Positions 6,670-13,420 of a DNA stretch of 13,420 nt are shown piece after piece (the first letter of the stretch is position 1; each line of letters opens with the position of its first letter). Made by a program: the position numbers and the translations under genes. The notes beneath the pieces are model-generated. The model made no database searches, was not told the origin of the DNA, and was given only the letters and a program-made list of their open reading frames with translations. This stretch comes from an uncultured bacterium (GTDB lineage: Bacteria > Bacillota_I > Bacilli_A > RF39 > UBA660), in contig CAJMOW010000020.1 of NCBI GenBank assembly GCA_905215145.1, positions 1 to 13,420 of the forward strand. The letters are read 5' to 3'.

Positions 6670-6683
6670 AACTTTTATACTTA

Positions 6684-7205
6684 TTATAAATATTTATCTA
6701 TTATTTCTTTTATTAATGATTTATATTCTACAGTATCACTTTCTTCTGCTTCTAAAACGCATAGTGGAGGAAATAAAACACACCACCAATTATTTCCTTT
6801 TCCTTCTCCTATAGTAACAAGAAGCGATTCATAATAACCTTCTTTGTAAATGATTCCTTTGAAATCCTTTTGTGGAAAGTAATTTAGTCCTAAATTAATA
6901 TTATAGTTTTTATGATAATTGTTTTTATTAAATATTTCATTTATGTTATTTTCTAATGCATTCATATTATCTTTCAGTTTTAGTTTTGTTGTTTGAACAT
7001 TATCTTTAGTGGTAATTAATGTATTAATTTCTTTTTGAAGTGACTTAGCTACTTCTTTTTTTATTGTTTGGTCATATTCATCATTGCTATTAGCTACTAC
7101 TCTTAATCTAATTGATTCTTCTGGTATTTTTACTTTTTCTTCAAAAATATTTCCTATTATATAAAACGATAATATTATTAATATAAATGTAATAAATGGT
7201 TTCAA
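6684..7205 (-). CDS. spoIIR: stage II sporulation protein R
   Basis: SpoIIR is made in the forespore and secreted to trigger SpoIIGA processing of pro-sigma-E in the mother cell. The family signatures are clear: I-P-E-E-S-I-R-L-R-V-V-A-N-S-N near the N terminus after one hydrophobic segment (signal or anchor), and G-E-G-K-G-N-N-W-W-C-V-L-F-P-P-L-C near the C terminus. Starting at TTG 7205 the protein is 173 residues. I prefer this start because AAAGG (about 7219-7215) is correctly spaced for it but touches the alternative ATG at 7214 directly, which would add M-I-F. It is 50 bases after rlmH. In B. subtilis spoIIR is sigma-F dependent, but I find no convincing sigma-F site here. Its presence implies an endospore-forming organism or a recent descendant. 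Confidence 0.92.
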   Translation of the reverse strand: MKPFITFILIILSFYIIGNIFEEKVKIPEESIRLRVVANSNDEYDQTIKKEVAKSLQKEINTLITTKDNVQTTKLKLKDNMNALENNINEIFNKNNYHKNYNINLGLNYFPQKDFKGIIYKEGYYESLLVTIGEGKGNNWWCVLFPPLCVLEAEESDTVEYKSLIKEIIDKYL

Positions 7206-7255
7206 AAAAATCATCCTTTCTATTTAATAGTGGACGATTATAATTTTTTTATTCA

Positions 7256-7699
7256 TTATTTATGATAAGTTTCGTTATTTAATATTTTATATGCTCTATA
7301 TACTTGTTCAAGTAATATTACTCTAAATAATTGATGTGGAAAAGTCATATCTGAAAAAGATATTTTATAGTTTGATATTTTTTTAATTTCGTCATGTAAT
7401 CCTGATGAACCACCTATTATAAATGTAATATTTGGATTTATTATTTGTGTTTTGTCTATAAATTGTGAAAACGTTTCTGAAGTCATTTTTTTACCTTCTA
7501 TTTCCAAAGTTACAATGTAATCTTTTAAATTTAAAACTTTTAATATGTTTTCTTTTTCTTTAATTAATGAATTATTTTGTTCATCAGGAACCTCAATTAT
7601 TTCAATTTTAGTATATTTTGTTAATCTTTTTTTATATTCATTTATTGCTTCTACATAAAATTTTTCTTTTATTTTTCCAACACATATTATTTTTATCAT
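7256..7699 (-). CDS. rlmH: 23S rRNA (pseudouridine-1915-N3)-methyltransferase
   Basis: RlmH is a small SPOUT methyltransferase that modifies pseudouridine 1915 in helix 69 of assembled 70S ribosomes. The 147-residue protein has the knotted SAM-binding signature F-I-I-G-G-S-S-G (93-100) and the family C terminus, M-T-F-P-H-Q-L (118-124) followed by E-Q-V-Y-R-A (131-136) and a terminal Y-H-K. This is slightly shorter than the usual 155-159, with no break. Its ATG overlaps the yycJ stop by four bases (ATGA), indicating translational coupling. The yycJ-to-rlmH association matches the walJ/yycJ region of Bacillus. Confidence 0.95.
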   Translation of the reverse strand: MIKIICVGKIKEKFYVEAINEYKKRLTKYTKIEIIEVPDEQNNSLIKEKENILKVLNLKDYIVTLEIEGKKMTSETFSQFIDKTQIINPNITFIIGGSSGLHDEIKKISNYKISFSDMTFPHQLFRVILLEQVYRAYKILNNETYHK

Positions 7700-8445
7700 A
7701 CTTCTATTAACTCCGTTTTTTCATTCTGATGCGCAATTATTATTTCACAATTATCAATATTTTGTTCTTTCAATGTTTCATATGCTAAAGATGGGGTGTT
7801 ATTTTCTTCACTTAGATGGGCTAGTACTATATGCTTTGTTTTTTCTCCAGCTAATTGTTTTAGATATCTGGACGAATCTTTGTTTGATAAGTGCCCTTTA
7901 TCTCCTAGTATTCTTTGTTTGATGTGATATGGATATTTTGGATTTTCCATAAGTAAATCCACATCATGATTACTTTCAAATACATATAAATCTCTATTTT
8001 TTAATAATTTATAATTTCTAATATTTATATATCCAGTATCTGTTACATAAACAATTGATTTAGTTTCAGATTCTATTAGATATCCATTAGAATCTGCTAC
8101 ATCATGCGAAGTTTTAAATGGAGTTATTTTTAAAGAGCCTATATTTATTGTATTTTCTATAAATTCATAATTTGGTAAATTAAGGTTTAATTCCTTATAC
8201 ATTGGTAATGTCAAATATACTTTTGTATTGTATTTTTTTGTAAATACTTTTAATGCACTTGTATGATCCGTATGGGTATGTGTTAAAAAGATTGCTTGTA
8301 TTTTATCTGGTGTTGTATTTAAATCTTTTAAATTTTTTTCAATATATAATGATGTTGTACCTAGATCTATCAATATCTGGGTTGAATCATCTTTTATATA
8401 ACAACAATTTCCTTTTGAACCACTTGATAAAACTGATACTTCCAT
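7696..8445 (-). CDS. walJ: YycJ/WalJ metallo-beta-lactamase-fold hydrolase
   Basis: This 249-residue protein has the metal-binding motif H-T-H-T-D-H (56-61) plus further expected ligands: H114 in T-S-H-D-V-A-D-S, D136 in D-T-G-Y and H210 in L-A-H-L-S. E-S-N-H-D-V (157-162) and G-H-L-S-N (184-188) are specific to the YycJ group. In B. subtilis YycJ is a nuclease-like protein linked to the WalRK operon and coordination of cell division with replication; here no walRK genes are adjacent. It starts one base after the dnaB stop and overlaps rlmH, so it is tightly embedded in the operon. The ribosome binding site AAGGAAG lies in the end of dnaB. Exact substrate is not known. Confidence 0.92.
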   Translation of the reverse strand: MEVSVLSSGSKGNCCYIKDDSTQILIDLGTTSLYIEKNLKDLNTTPDKIQAIFLTHTHTDHTSALKVFTKKYNTKVYLTLPMYKELNLNLPNYEFIENTINIGSLKITPFKTSHDVADSNGYLIESETKSIVYVTDTGYINIRNYKLLKNRDLYVFESNHDVDLLMENPKYPYHIKQRILGDKGHLSNKDSSRYLKQLAGEKTKHIVLAHLSEENNTPSLAYETLKEQNIDNCEIIIAHQNEKTELIEV

Positions 8446-8446
8446 T

Positions 8447-9784
8447 TTAATCTTCCTTTAACATATTTACGAATGTAGAAGTATTTCTTTTAAATATTAA
8501 ATCAACAGTTGTTGTTGGTCCATTACGATGTTTTGCAATTATAAATTCACTTTTGCTTGTATTTTCATCTATTGATGTTTCTTTTGTATAGTAATCATCT
8601 CTATATAAGAAAGCAACTATATCTGCATCTTGTTCTATTGATCCAGATTCTCTTAGATCACTAAGTAATGGTCTTTTATCTTCTCTACCTTCTACTGTAC
8701 GTGAAAGTTGAGCTAAAGCTATTACTGGTATTTTTAATTCCATGGCAAGGGTTTTTAATGATCTAGAAATTTCTGAAACTTCTTGTTGTCTATTTCCAGC
8801 ATATCTTGCAGAACCACTAATTAATTGTAAGTAATCTATTATTACAATACCTAACCCCTTTTCTGAAGAAGCTAAACGTCTACATTTAGCCCTTATTTCT
8901 CCAATTGTCATACCTGGAGTATCATCTATAAAAATTTTGGTTTCTGCTAGTTTACTTATAGCTTCGTTTAGTTTTTTCCAATCTTCATTTTCCAAATGTC
9001 CTGTTCTAAATTTTTTACCTTCTATTTGACCTATTGATGAAAGCATTCTGTTTATTAATTGTTCTGCACCCATTTCCATATTAAATAATGCAACTGTCTT
9101 TCCTGATTGAATAGCTATATTACTTGCAAGATTTAAGGCAAATGCAGTTTTTCCCATTGCTGGACGAGCAGCTATTATTATTAGTTCATTTTCATGAAAT
9201 CCTGATGTAATTTTATCTAAATCATAAAAACCTGTTGCTAATCCAGTTATTTCACCTTTTGTTTGAGCTAGTTTTTCCAAATCATTTTGTGCTTTATATA
9301 GAACTTCTTGAATTGACTTAAATTCTGTCCCTTTTTTAGATTTTACTACATTAAGTATCTTTTTTTCGGCATTATCAAGTATCTCTGAAATATCATTTTG
9401 TGAATTATATCCCTCTGTTGCGATTTCTGCTGATGTATCGATTAGTCTTCTACGAATTGCTTTTTCTTCTACAATTTTTATATATTCATCTATATTTACA
9501 GCTGATGGAACTGTATTAATTATGTCAGTTATATATTCAACTCCACCTACTTGTGACAAAATATTTTTATTTTCTAATTCAGATGTTACGGTAGTTGCAT
9601 CTATTGGTATATTTTGTTCTGCTAATAAACTCATTACTTCAAAGATTTTTCCGTTTGCTTCTGAATAAAACAAATCTTTGTTAAGTGTTTCTACTGCTTT
9701 TTGTAATGCATATTTGGATAAAAACATTGCCCCAAGTACAGATTGCTCAGCATCTAAGTTACATGGCATCTTTTTTTCTTGCAC
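8447..9784 (-). CDS. dnaB: replicative DNA helicase DnaB (DnaC in B. subtilis)
   Basis: This hexameric 5'-3' helicase of the replication fork is 445 residues long. The N-terminal DnaB domain begins P-C-N-L-D-A-E-Q-S-V-L-G. The RecA-like ATPase has Walker A A-R-P-A-M-G-K-T (206-213), Walker B V-I-I-D-Y-L-Q-L (314-321), A-Q-L-S-R (near 358-362), D-L-R-E-S-G-S-I-E-Q-D-A-D (near 376-388), and the arginine-finger K-H-R-N-G-P (418-423). No intein is present. I place the start at GTG 9784 because AAGGAAGTGAT (9799-9789) is ideally spaced for it but abuts the earlier in-frame GTG at 9793. The ribosome binding site overlaps the rplI stop, five bases upstream. The gdpP-rplI-dnaB order is the Bacillus arrangement. 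Confidence 0.96.
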   Translation of the reverse strand: MQEKKMPCNLDAEQSVLGAMFLSKYALQKAVETLNKDLFYSEANGKIFEVMSLLAEQNIPIDATTVTSELENKNILSQVGGVEYITDIINTVPSAVNIDEYIKIVEEKAIRRRLIDTSAEIATEGYNSQNDISEILDNAEKKILNVVKSKKGTEFKSIQEVLYKAQNDLEKLAQTKGEITGLATGFYDLDKITSGFHENELIIIAARPAMGKTAFALNLASNIAIQSGKTVALFNMEMGAEQLINRMLSSIGQIEGKKFRTGHLENEDWKKLNEAISKLAETKIFIDDTPGMTIGEIRAKCRRLASSEKGLGIVIIDYLQLISGSARYAGNRQQEVSEISRSLKTLAMELKIPVIALAQLSRTVEGREDKRPLLSDLRESGSIEQDADIVAFLYRDDYYTKETSIDENTSKSEFIIAKHRNGPTTTVDLIFKRNTSTFVNMLKED

Positions 9785-9789
9785 ATTAA

Positions 9790-10233
9790 TCACTTCCTTG
9801 TTAATTCAATTTTAAGAATTGCTGTTACCTTTTTATGTAAATTTATTTCAATATTATGGAAACCTAATGAGGATATTGGTTCTTCTAAATGGATTTTTTT
9901 CTTATCTATTTTAATGCCTTTATTTGATAATTCTGTATGGATTGTTTTTGTACTAACACTTCCAAATACCTTATCTGAAGCTCCCGTTTTTACTGGTATT
10001 TTGATTTTTAATTGTTCTATTTTTTGTTTTAATTCTGTACATTCTTTTATATTTTCTTCTTCTTGTTTTTGTGCTTCTTCATTTTGTTCACTAAGAATTT
10101 TTAAACTTGTTGGCGTTGCCATTACCGCATATCCATTTTTTATTAAGAAATTTTTACCATATCCATCTGAAACAGTTTTAACTTCTCCCTTTTTTCCTTG
10201 TCCTTTTACGTCTTTTAAAAATATTACTCTCAT
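9790..10233 (-). CDS. rplI: 50S ribosomal protein L9
   Basis: L9 binds 23S rRNA through its N domain and reaches out from the L1 stalk side. The 147-residue protein has the N-terminal signature [13 protein letters not shown] and [14 protein letters not shown] long charged connecting helix follows (about residues 45-75, rich in Glu, Gln and Lys), then the C domain with F-G-S-V-S. It starts at ATG 10233, behind GAGGTG; a GTG at 10245 would extend it by four residues but overlaps that ribosome binding site. It follows the DHH gene by eight bases and precedes dnaB by five, clearly co-transcribed. Confidence 0.95.
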   Translation of the reverse strand: MRVIFLKDVKGQGKKGEVKTVSDGYGKNFLIKNGYAVMATPTSLKILSEQNEEAQKQEEENIKECTELKQKIEQLKIKIPVKTGASDKVFGSVSTKTIHTELSNKGIKIDKKKIHLEEPISSLGFHNIEINLHKKVTAILKIELTRK

Positions 10234-10241
10234 ATTACACC

Positions 10242-11204
10242 TCACCTAATTATTTTTAATAATTTTTCTTTTGCTTCTCTTATTGTTTTATCTTGAAATT
10301 GTGCAGCTGCTGATGTTTGAGAACCTCCTCCACCTAAAGAATTCATTATTTGTTGTACATTTATGTTACCAATTGAGCGCGCACTTATTGAAACTTTATT
10401 TTGTTCTATTTTTCCTATAACAAATGAAGCTTCTACATCTTCAAATTGTATTAATTCATCAGCTACTTCTGCTAAATCTTTTTGGTCATATATTTCATTA
10501 TTCAATATACATATAATCATTTGGTCATTAACCATGTAACTTCTTTTAATAATGTTTGCTTTTTTAATATAGTTTTCTCTTGTTTCTTTTAATATTTCTG
10601 TTTTTATTTTGCAATCAGCTTTTAAATCTAATAGAATTGAGGAAGCTAAAAATGTTTTTGATGTTGTTTTCATCATATAGCCATTTGTATCTACTTCTAT
10701 ACCTACTAGCAATAATGTTGAAACAAGACTAGATGGTTGTATGTGCAACTGATTCATAAAGAATGTTATAATTTCAGAGGCACTTGAAGCATTATTATCT
10801 ATAAGTTCATAAATAGAGTTTATTTTAAGATTCTCATCTATTACGTGATGATCAATTATTATTGTATCTAGTTCTAGTAAATCTTCGTTTTCAATTAATT
10901 TTTTATTGCAAAAATCCATTGCTATTAATAATGTATCTTTATCTATTAACTCTTTTGATTTTTGGAAATCTATTAAGTTATATATTTCTTTTGCATCTTT
11001 AAGTGCTTGAATACCTTTTTCTAATGATTTATTTATTTTGTCTAACGAAATATAAACATATGCTTCTTTTTTTAATTTTTTACAAATTTCATACATTCCT
11101 AAAGAGGATGCAAAGCTATCAAAATCAGGATTTTTATGGCCTGTGATTATTATTTTATCATATTTTTTTATTGTTTTGATTATTTTTTTTAATGCGTTAT
11201 TCAT
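10242..11204 (-). CDS. soluble GdpP-like DHH/DHHA1 phosphodiesterase lacking the membrane, PAS and GGDEF parts
   Basis: This 320-residue protein matches the C-terminal half of GdpP, the c-di-AMP phosphodiesterase. Metal ligands are intact: H23, D27 and D29 (H-K-N-P-D-F-D), D97, D-H-H at 118-120, and D172 in G-I-E-V-D-T. The DHHA1 end contains [15 protein letters not shown] (273-287), close to GdpP. Missing are the two N-terminal helices, PAS and degenerate GGDEF domains of full GdpP (about 650 residues). Substrate-side motifs also differ: GGGGH is GGGGS (S295), D-T-H is D-F-C, and D-H-H-R is D-H-H-V. Position before rplI and dnaB is that of gdpP, so loss of the N-terminal part is likelier than acquisition of an NrnA-type enzyme, although NrnA (nanoRNA/pAp) is the alternative. 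It heads its operon, with promoter 11224-11252 and a GAAGGTG ribosome binding site. Confidence 0.82.
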   Translation of the reverse strand: MNNALKKIIKTIKKYDKIIITGHKNPDFDSFASSLGMYEICKKLKKEAYVYISLDKINKSLEKGIQALKDAKEIYNLIDFQKSKELIDKDTLLIAMDFCNKKLIENEDLLELDTIIIDHHVIDENLKINSIYELIDNNASSASEIITFFMNQLHIQPSSLVSTLLLVGIEVDTNGYMMKTTSKTFLASSILLDLKADCKIKTEILKETRENYIKKANIIKRSYMVNDQMIICILNNEIYDQKDLAEVADELIQFEDVEASFVIGKIEQNKVSISARSIGNINVQQIMNSLGGGGSQTSAAAQFQDKTIREAKEKLLKIIR

Positions 11205-11223
11205 GATTCACCTTCTATATTGT

Positions 11224-11252
11224 ATTATACTATATTTTAATGATTATTAAAA
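11224..11252 (-). promoter_or_regulatory. candidate promoter of the DHH-rplI-dnaB cluster
   Basis: A perfect TATAAT (11229-11224) lies 19 bases before the DHH gene start, within a TATAGTATAAT string also found at the yvcK promoter. The -35 at 17 bases, TTTTAA (11252-11247), is poor and overlaps the whiA terminator. Confidence 0.45.
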
Positions 11253-11271
11253 GGAATAGTTTCCTATTCCT
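11246..11271 (-). terminator. whiA terminator with GAAA loop
   Basis: On the minus strand AGGAATAG (11271-11264) and CTATTCCT (11259-11252) form eight perfect pairs closed by a GAAA tetraloop. TTTAATAA follows. It begins inside the whiA stop codon. The T tract is short, so termination may be partial, allowing some read-through into the DHH-dnaB cluster. Confidence 0.65.
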
Positions 11272-12193
11272 ACTCATTATTTTTTATTTTATTTGCAAGT
11301 GATTTTATTCTATTAAATCTATGATGTAAACCTGATTTTGTAAGTGTTGAATTTGTTTCTATTGAAATTATTTCAGCTAATTCTTGTAATGATGATTCAG
11401 GGTATTTTATTCTATAATCAGCTGCTATTCTATCTTTTTCTGATAATAAATCAAATAATTTTTTTTCTTTTATCAAATTGATTTCATTTATTTGGTTAGT
11501 AGCTGTTTCTATTATTTTATCTACATTTGCTTGTTCACAATTATTGAGTCTGTTAGTCATATTTTTATGATCTCTATATATTCTTATATCTTCATAATAA
11601 AGAACAGCTTGGTTTGCGTTTATAATTCTTAAAAAATCTCCTATTTTTTCTGCTTCTTTTATATATACCATATATCTATTGTCACGTTTAAGATACTTAC
11701 TATTTAATAAATATTGATTTAATATGTTACTTATAAATTCAGCATATTCTTTTGTTTGAACTATAAACTCTAAATGATATCTTGATTTTTTAGGATCATT
11801 AATGCTCCCACATGAAAGAAATAATCCTCTTAAATATGATCTTGTTAAGTTATCATCATCTATTATATATTCTTCAGGTATGTTATTTTTATTAAGACCA
11901 ACAATATTTAAGAATAATGATATATCATATTTTAATTCAATTATATATATATATGATTTATTATAATTATATCCTTTTCTAACGGTAATTTTAGGAATCA
12001 TTTTGTATATATTTTTTTCTAAATTATATATTCTTCTAGCTACACTGGCATTTTCTGTTGAAATTTTTATTGTATCTAAAATTTGAGATGAATTACTTAC
12101 TATAGCTGATAGTTCAGATATTTGTTCAATTTGATTGGCTTCATTTATTTCTTTTTTACTTATTTCGTTTTTTACGTTACTTGTAAATGACAT
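11270..12193 (-). CDS. whiA: WhiA-family DNA-binding regulator
   Basis: This 307-residue protein has the WhiA architecture. A degenerate LAGLIDADG-type fold includes R-S-Y-L-R-G-L-F-L-S-C-G-S-I (118-131), where nuclease Asp residues are absent as in all WhiA. The conserved M-T-N-R-L-N-N-C-E-Q-A-N (212-223) follows, then a C-terminal helix-turn-helix with Y-P-E-S-S-L-Q-E-L-A-E (264-274) and L-T-K-S-G-L-H-H-R-F (284-293). In Actinobacteria WhiA controls sporulation-specific division; in Bacillus it affects division and chromosome segregation. It starts four bases after yvcK with only a weak AGG motif, so it probably depends on translational coupling to yvcK. The pair yvcK-whiA is conserved across Gram-positives, but no rapZ or HPr-like crh gene accompanies it. 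Confidence 0.94.
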   Translation of the reverse strand: MSFTSNVKNEISKKEINEANQIEQISELSAIVSNSSQILDTIKISTENASVARRIYNLEKNIYKMIPKITVRKGYNYNKSYIYIIELKYDISLFLNIVGLNKNNIPEEYIIDDDNLTRSYLRGLFLSCGSINDPKKSRYHLEFIVQTKEYAEFISNILNQYLLNSKYLKRDNRYMVYIKEAEKIGDFLRIINANQAVLYYEDIRIYRDHKNMTNRLNNCEQANVDKIIETATNQINEINLIKEKKLFDLLSEKDRIAADYRIKYPESSLQELAEIISIETNSTLTKSGLHHRFNRIKSLANKIKNNE

Positions 12194-12197
12194 ATAC

Positions 12198-13145
12198 CTA
12201 TAATAAGAATGTAAATATATTTAAAGCCACCTTTATTACATCATGTCTTAACATATCGTCTTCTATTTTTATCAAGTTGTCAGATATAATTTGAACTCCT
12301 AATTTTTCAACTTCTTTTTTATCGAATATAACAGGATCTTTTTGCTCTAAAGTTTGATATTTTTCTGCTATATCAACGTCTATATGTCCATCGTTTACTA
12401 TAACAACATCTACTTTTCGTTTTCCTAAATATTCATTCAATACTTTTATGTGATCACTTACTGTAAAATCATCTGTTTCACCAGGTTGAGTAACTATATT
12501 ACATACATACATTATTTTGGCATTTGATAAATCCATAGCTTCTTTTACTTCTGGTGATATTAAGTTTGGTATTATACTTGTATATAAACTTCCCATACTT
12601 AAAATAATAAGGTCTGCTGTTTTGATTGATTCAATTGCTTCTGGTGTTATCTGTGGATTTTCTTTATAATAAACTTTTTTTATTTTTTTACCAGTTTCAG
12701 TAATAAAATGCTCTCCTTCTACTATTGTACCATCAGTCATTTCAGCTACAAGTGTTAAATCACCTTTCTCTGTTAATGGTAATACCTTCCCTTTTAAATT
12801 TAAAACTTTACCTAAAGCTTCTATTCCATCTGACATAGATCCTGTAATATTAGCCATAGACTGTAATAAAAAATTGCCTACAGCATGCCCGTTTAAATAT
12901 CCATCTGTCTGAAATCTGTAATTAAACATTTTTTCAAATAAAGGTTCTGTTTCTGAAAGTGATATTAAAACTCTTCTTATATCACCTACCGCTGGTGTAT
13001 TAAATTCTTTTCTTAATCCACCTGTGCTTCCACCATCGTCACAAACAGATACTATAGCAGTTAAATCTATTGGAAATTGTTTTAATCCTCTTAATAAAGT
13101 GGACATTCCATTTCCACCACCTAATACAACTACTTTCTTATTCAT
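12198..13145 (-). CDS. yvcK: YvcK/GlmR gluconeogenesis factor (CofD-like)
   Basis: This 315-residue CofD-like Rossmann protein binds UDP-sugars and, in B. subtilis, adjusts carbon flow into wall precursors (as GlmR, acting on GlmS). Motifs are V-V-L-G-G-G-N-G (6-13), C-D-D-G-G-S-T-G-G (35-43), G-D-I-R-R (54-58), and N-G-H-A-V-G-N (85-91). The catalytic function of CofD is not expected. The start is at ATG 13145, five bases behind AAGGGTGG. A TTG at 13163 is in frame but lies in the -10 box of the promoter, so it cannot be translated from that transcript. It forms a two-gene unit with whiA. Its link to UDP-GlcNAc supply connects it in function to murA in the same window. Confidence 0.95.
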   Translation of the reverse strand: MNKKVVVLGGGNGMSTLLRGLKQFPIDLTAIVSVCDDGGSTGGLRKEFNTPAVGDIRRVLISLSETEPLFEKMFNYRFQTDGYLNGHAVGNFLLQSMANITGSMSDGIEALGKVLNLKGKVLPLTEKGDLTLVAEMTDGTIVEGEHFITETGKKIKKVYYKENPQITPEAIESIKTADLIILSMGSLYTSIIPNLISPEVKEAMDLSNAKIMYVCNIVTQPGETDDFTVSDHIKVLNEYLGKRKVDVVIVNDGHIDVDIAEKYQTLEQKDPVIFDKKEVEKLGVQIISDNLIKIEDDMLRHDVIKVALNIFTFLL

Positions 13146-13162
13146 TCGAACCACCCTTAACA

Positions 13163-13191
13163 ATTATACTATACATTTGATTTTAAAACAA
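13163..13191 (-). promoter_or_regulatory. sigma-A-type promoter of yvcK-whiA
   Basis: On the minus strand TTGTTT (13191-13186) is followed after 17 bases by a perfect TATAAT (13168-13163). Transcription would start near 13156, giving a leader of about 11 bases that is mostly ribosome binding site. Confidence 0.65.
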
Positions 13192-13193
13192 TT

Positions 13194-13215
13194 AAAAAAG
13201 ACATTATAGTCCTTT
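13194..13215 (-). terminator. weak candidate terminator of trxB
   Basis: On the minus strand AAAGGAC (13215-13209) pairs with GTCTTTT (13202-13196) including one G-U, around a six-base loop that holds the stop codon. Two further T follow. The T tract is shared with the stem, so stability and efficiency are doubtful. Confidence 0.4.
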
Positions 13216-13420
13216 AATATATTTTATGACATTAATTGCTGAGGTTGCTCCTTCACTTGCTGCCGTTACCAATTGGTATATATCTTTTTTTATTATATCA
13301 CCACATGCATATATACCCTTTATACTTGTTTCCATTTTATCATTAACAATGATGTAATTGTCTTGTGTTTTTAGTCCTAATTTCGATAAGAAATACGATG
13401 TTGGAATTAATCCAATATAT
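13204..13420 (-). CDS. trxB: thioredoxin reductase, C-terminal part (continues beyond the right edge)
   Basis: Seventy-one C-terminal residues are visible, ending in a TAA at 13206-13204. They contain the second FAD-binding signature of low-molecular-weight thioredoxin reductases, G-I-Y-A-C-G-D-I (35-42), then Q-L-V-T-A-A-S-E-G-A-T-S-A (49-61). This is the usual end of TrxB, which reduces thioredoxin with NADPH. The CxxC redox centre and NADPH domain lie outside the window, so a related ferredoxin/thioredoxin reductase-like flavoprotein cannot be fully excluded. In Bacillus trxB lies two genes upstream of yvcK (yvcI and yvcJ/rapZ between); here it is directly upstream. Confidence 0.92.
   Translation of the reverse strand, partial: YIGLIPTSYFLSKLGLKTQDNYIIVNDKMETSIKGIYACGDIIKKDIYQLVTAASEGATSAINVIKYIKGL

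Noticed and set aside
6634..6683. yybP-ykoY manganese riboswitch before the MntP-like gene
   Set aside because: The whole gap is 50 bases, too short for that RNA, and its conserved loops are not visible.
7206..7300. Sigma-F promoter for spoIIR
   Set aside because: A GCATA is present upstream, but no GGnnAnAnT-like -10 follows at the right distance. A lone TATAAT at 7242-7237 lacks a convincing -35.
13146..13163. TTG start for yvcK six codons upstream
   Set aside because: The TTG lies within the predicted -10 box and the extension covers the ribosome binding site that serves the ATG at 13145.
1..13420. Mycoplasma-type genetic code, suggested by the extreme AT content
   Set aside because: TGA closes yycJ and the DHH gene, Trp is encoded by TGG, and wall and spore genes are present.
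1..13420. Mobile elements, CRISPR arrays, tRNA or rRNA genes, phage or defence genes
   Set aside because: No transposase, repeat-spacer pattern, cloverleaf or related protein motif was found in any gap or frame; gaps are short and explained by promoters, leaders and terminators.

Overview
The window is a very AT-rich (about a quarter G+C by eye), gene-dense bacterial chromosome segment. All genes except one lie on the minus strand. Gene content and order point to a low-GC, walled Bacillota. There is a spore gene (spoIIR), lipid II and cell-wall genes (murA, murJ, a FemABX transferase), and Bacillus-type neighbourhoods (gdpP-like / rplI / dnaB; yycJ / rlmH; trxB / yvcK / whiA). TGA is used as a stop codon (yycJ, the DHH gene) and TGG encodes Trp, so the code is the standard one, not the mycoplasma code. 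An uncultured gut Bacilli/Clostridia-type lineage is a guess; the sequence does not fix the genus.

Layout from left to right. At the left edge a minus-strand gene begins (five codons visible) behind a good extended -10 promoter. Next comes murJ (-), whose terminator overlaps its own 3' end. A roughly 130-base divergent region follows, with back-to-back promoters and an inverted repeat, then the only plus-strand gene, a FemABX peptidoglycan aminoacyltransferase. That gene converges on rpmE (L31) with a terminator for each direction. Upstream of rpmE lie its own promoter and a leader hairpin, then a Bax-inhibitor-1 membrane protein, a small membrane-anchored protein that looks like a decayed SGNH hydrolase, a clear terminator, and murA with a strong promoter and an 88-base leader.

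From 6.1 to 11.2 kb, seven closely packed minus-strand genes probably form one transcription unit: a GdpP-like DHH phosphodiesterase, rplI, dnaB, yycJ/walJ, rlmH, spoIIR and an MntP-family transporter. Upstream of its promoter a GAAA-loop terminator closes the yvcK-whiA unit, which has its own promoter. The 3' end of trxB closes the window.

Most of this is ordinary core-genome content (replication, translation, wall synthesis, sporulation, redox). I see no mobile element, CRISPR array, tRNA, rRNA or defence system, and no stretch over 300 bases without a gene. The points most worth a second look are a soluble, substrate-site-altered GdpP homologue in the orthologous gdpP position, the SGNH-like remnant, the rpmE leader hairpin, a hairpin covering the mntP ribosome binding site, and the murJ/FemABX divergent control region. 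None of these amounts to a demonstrated new system.
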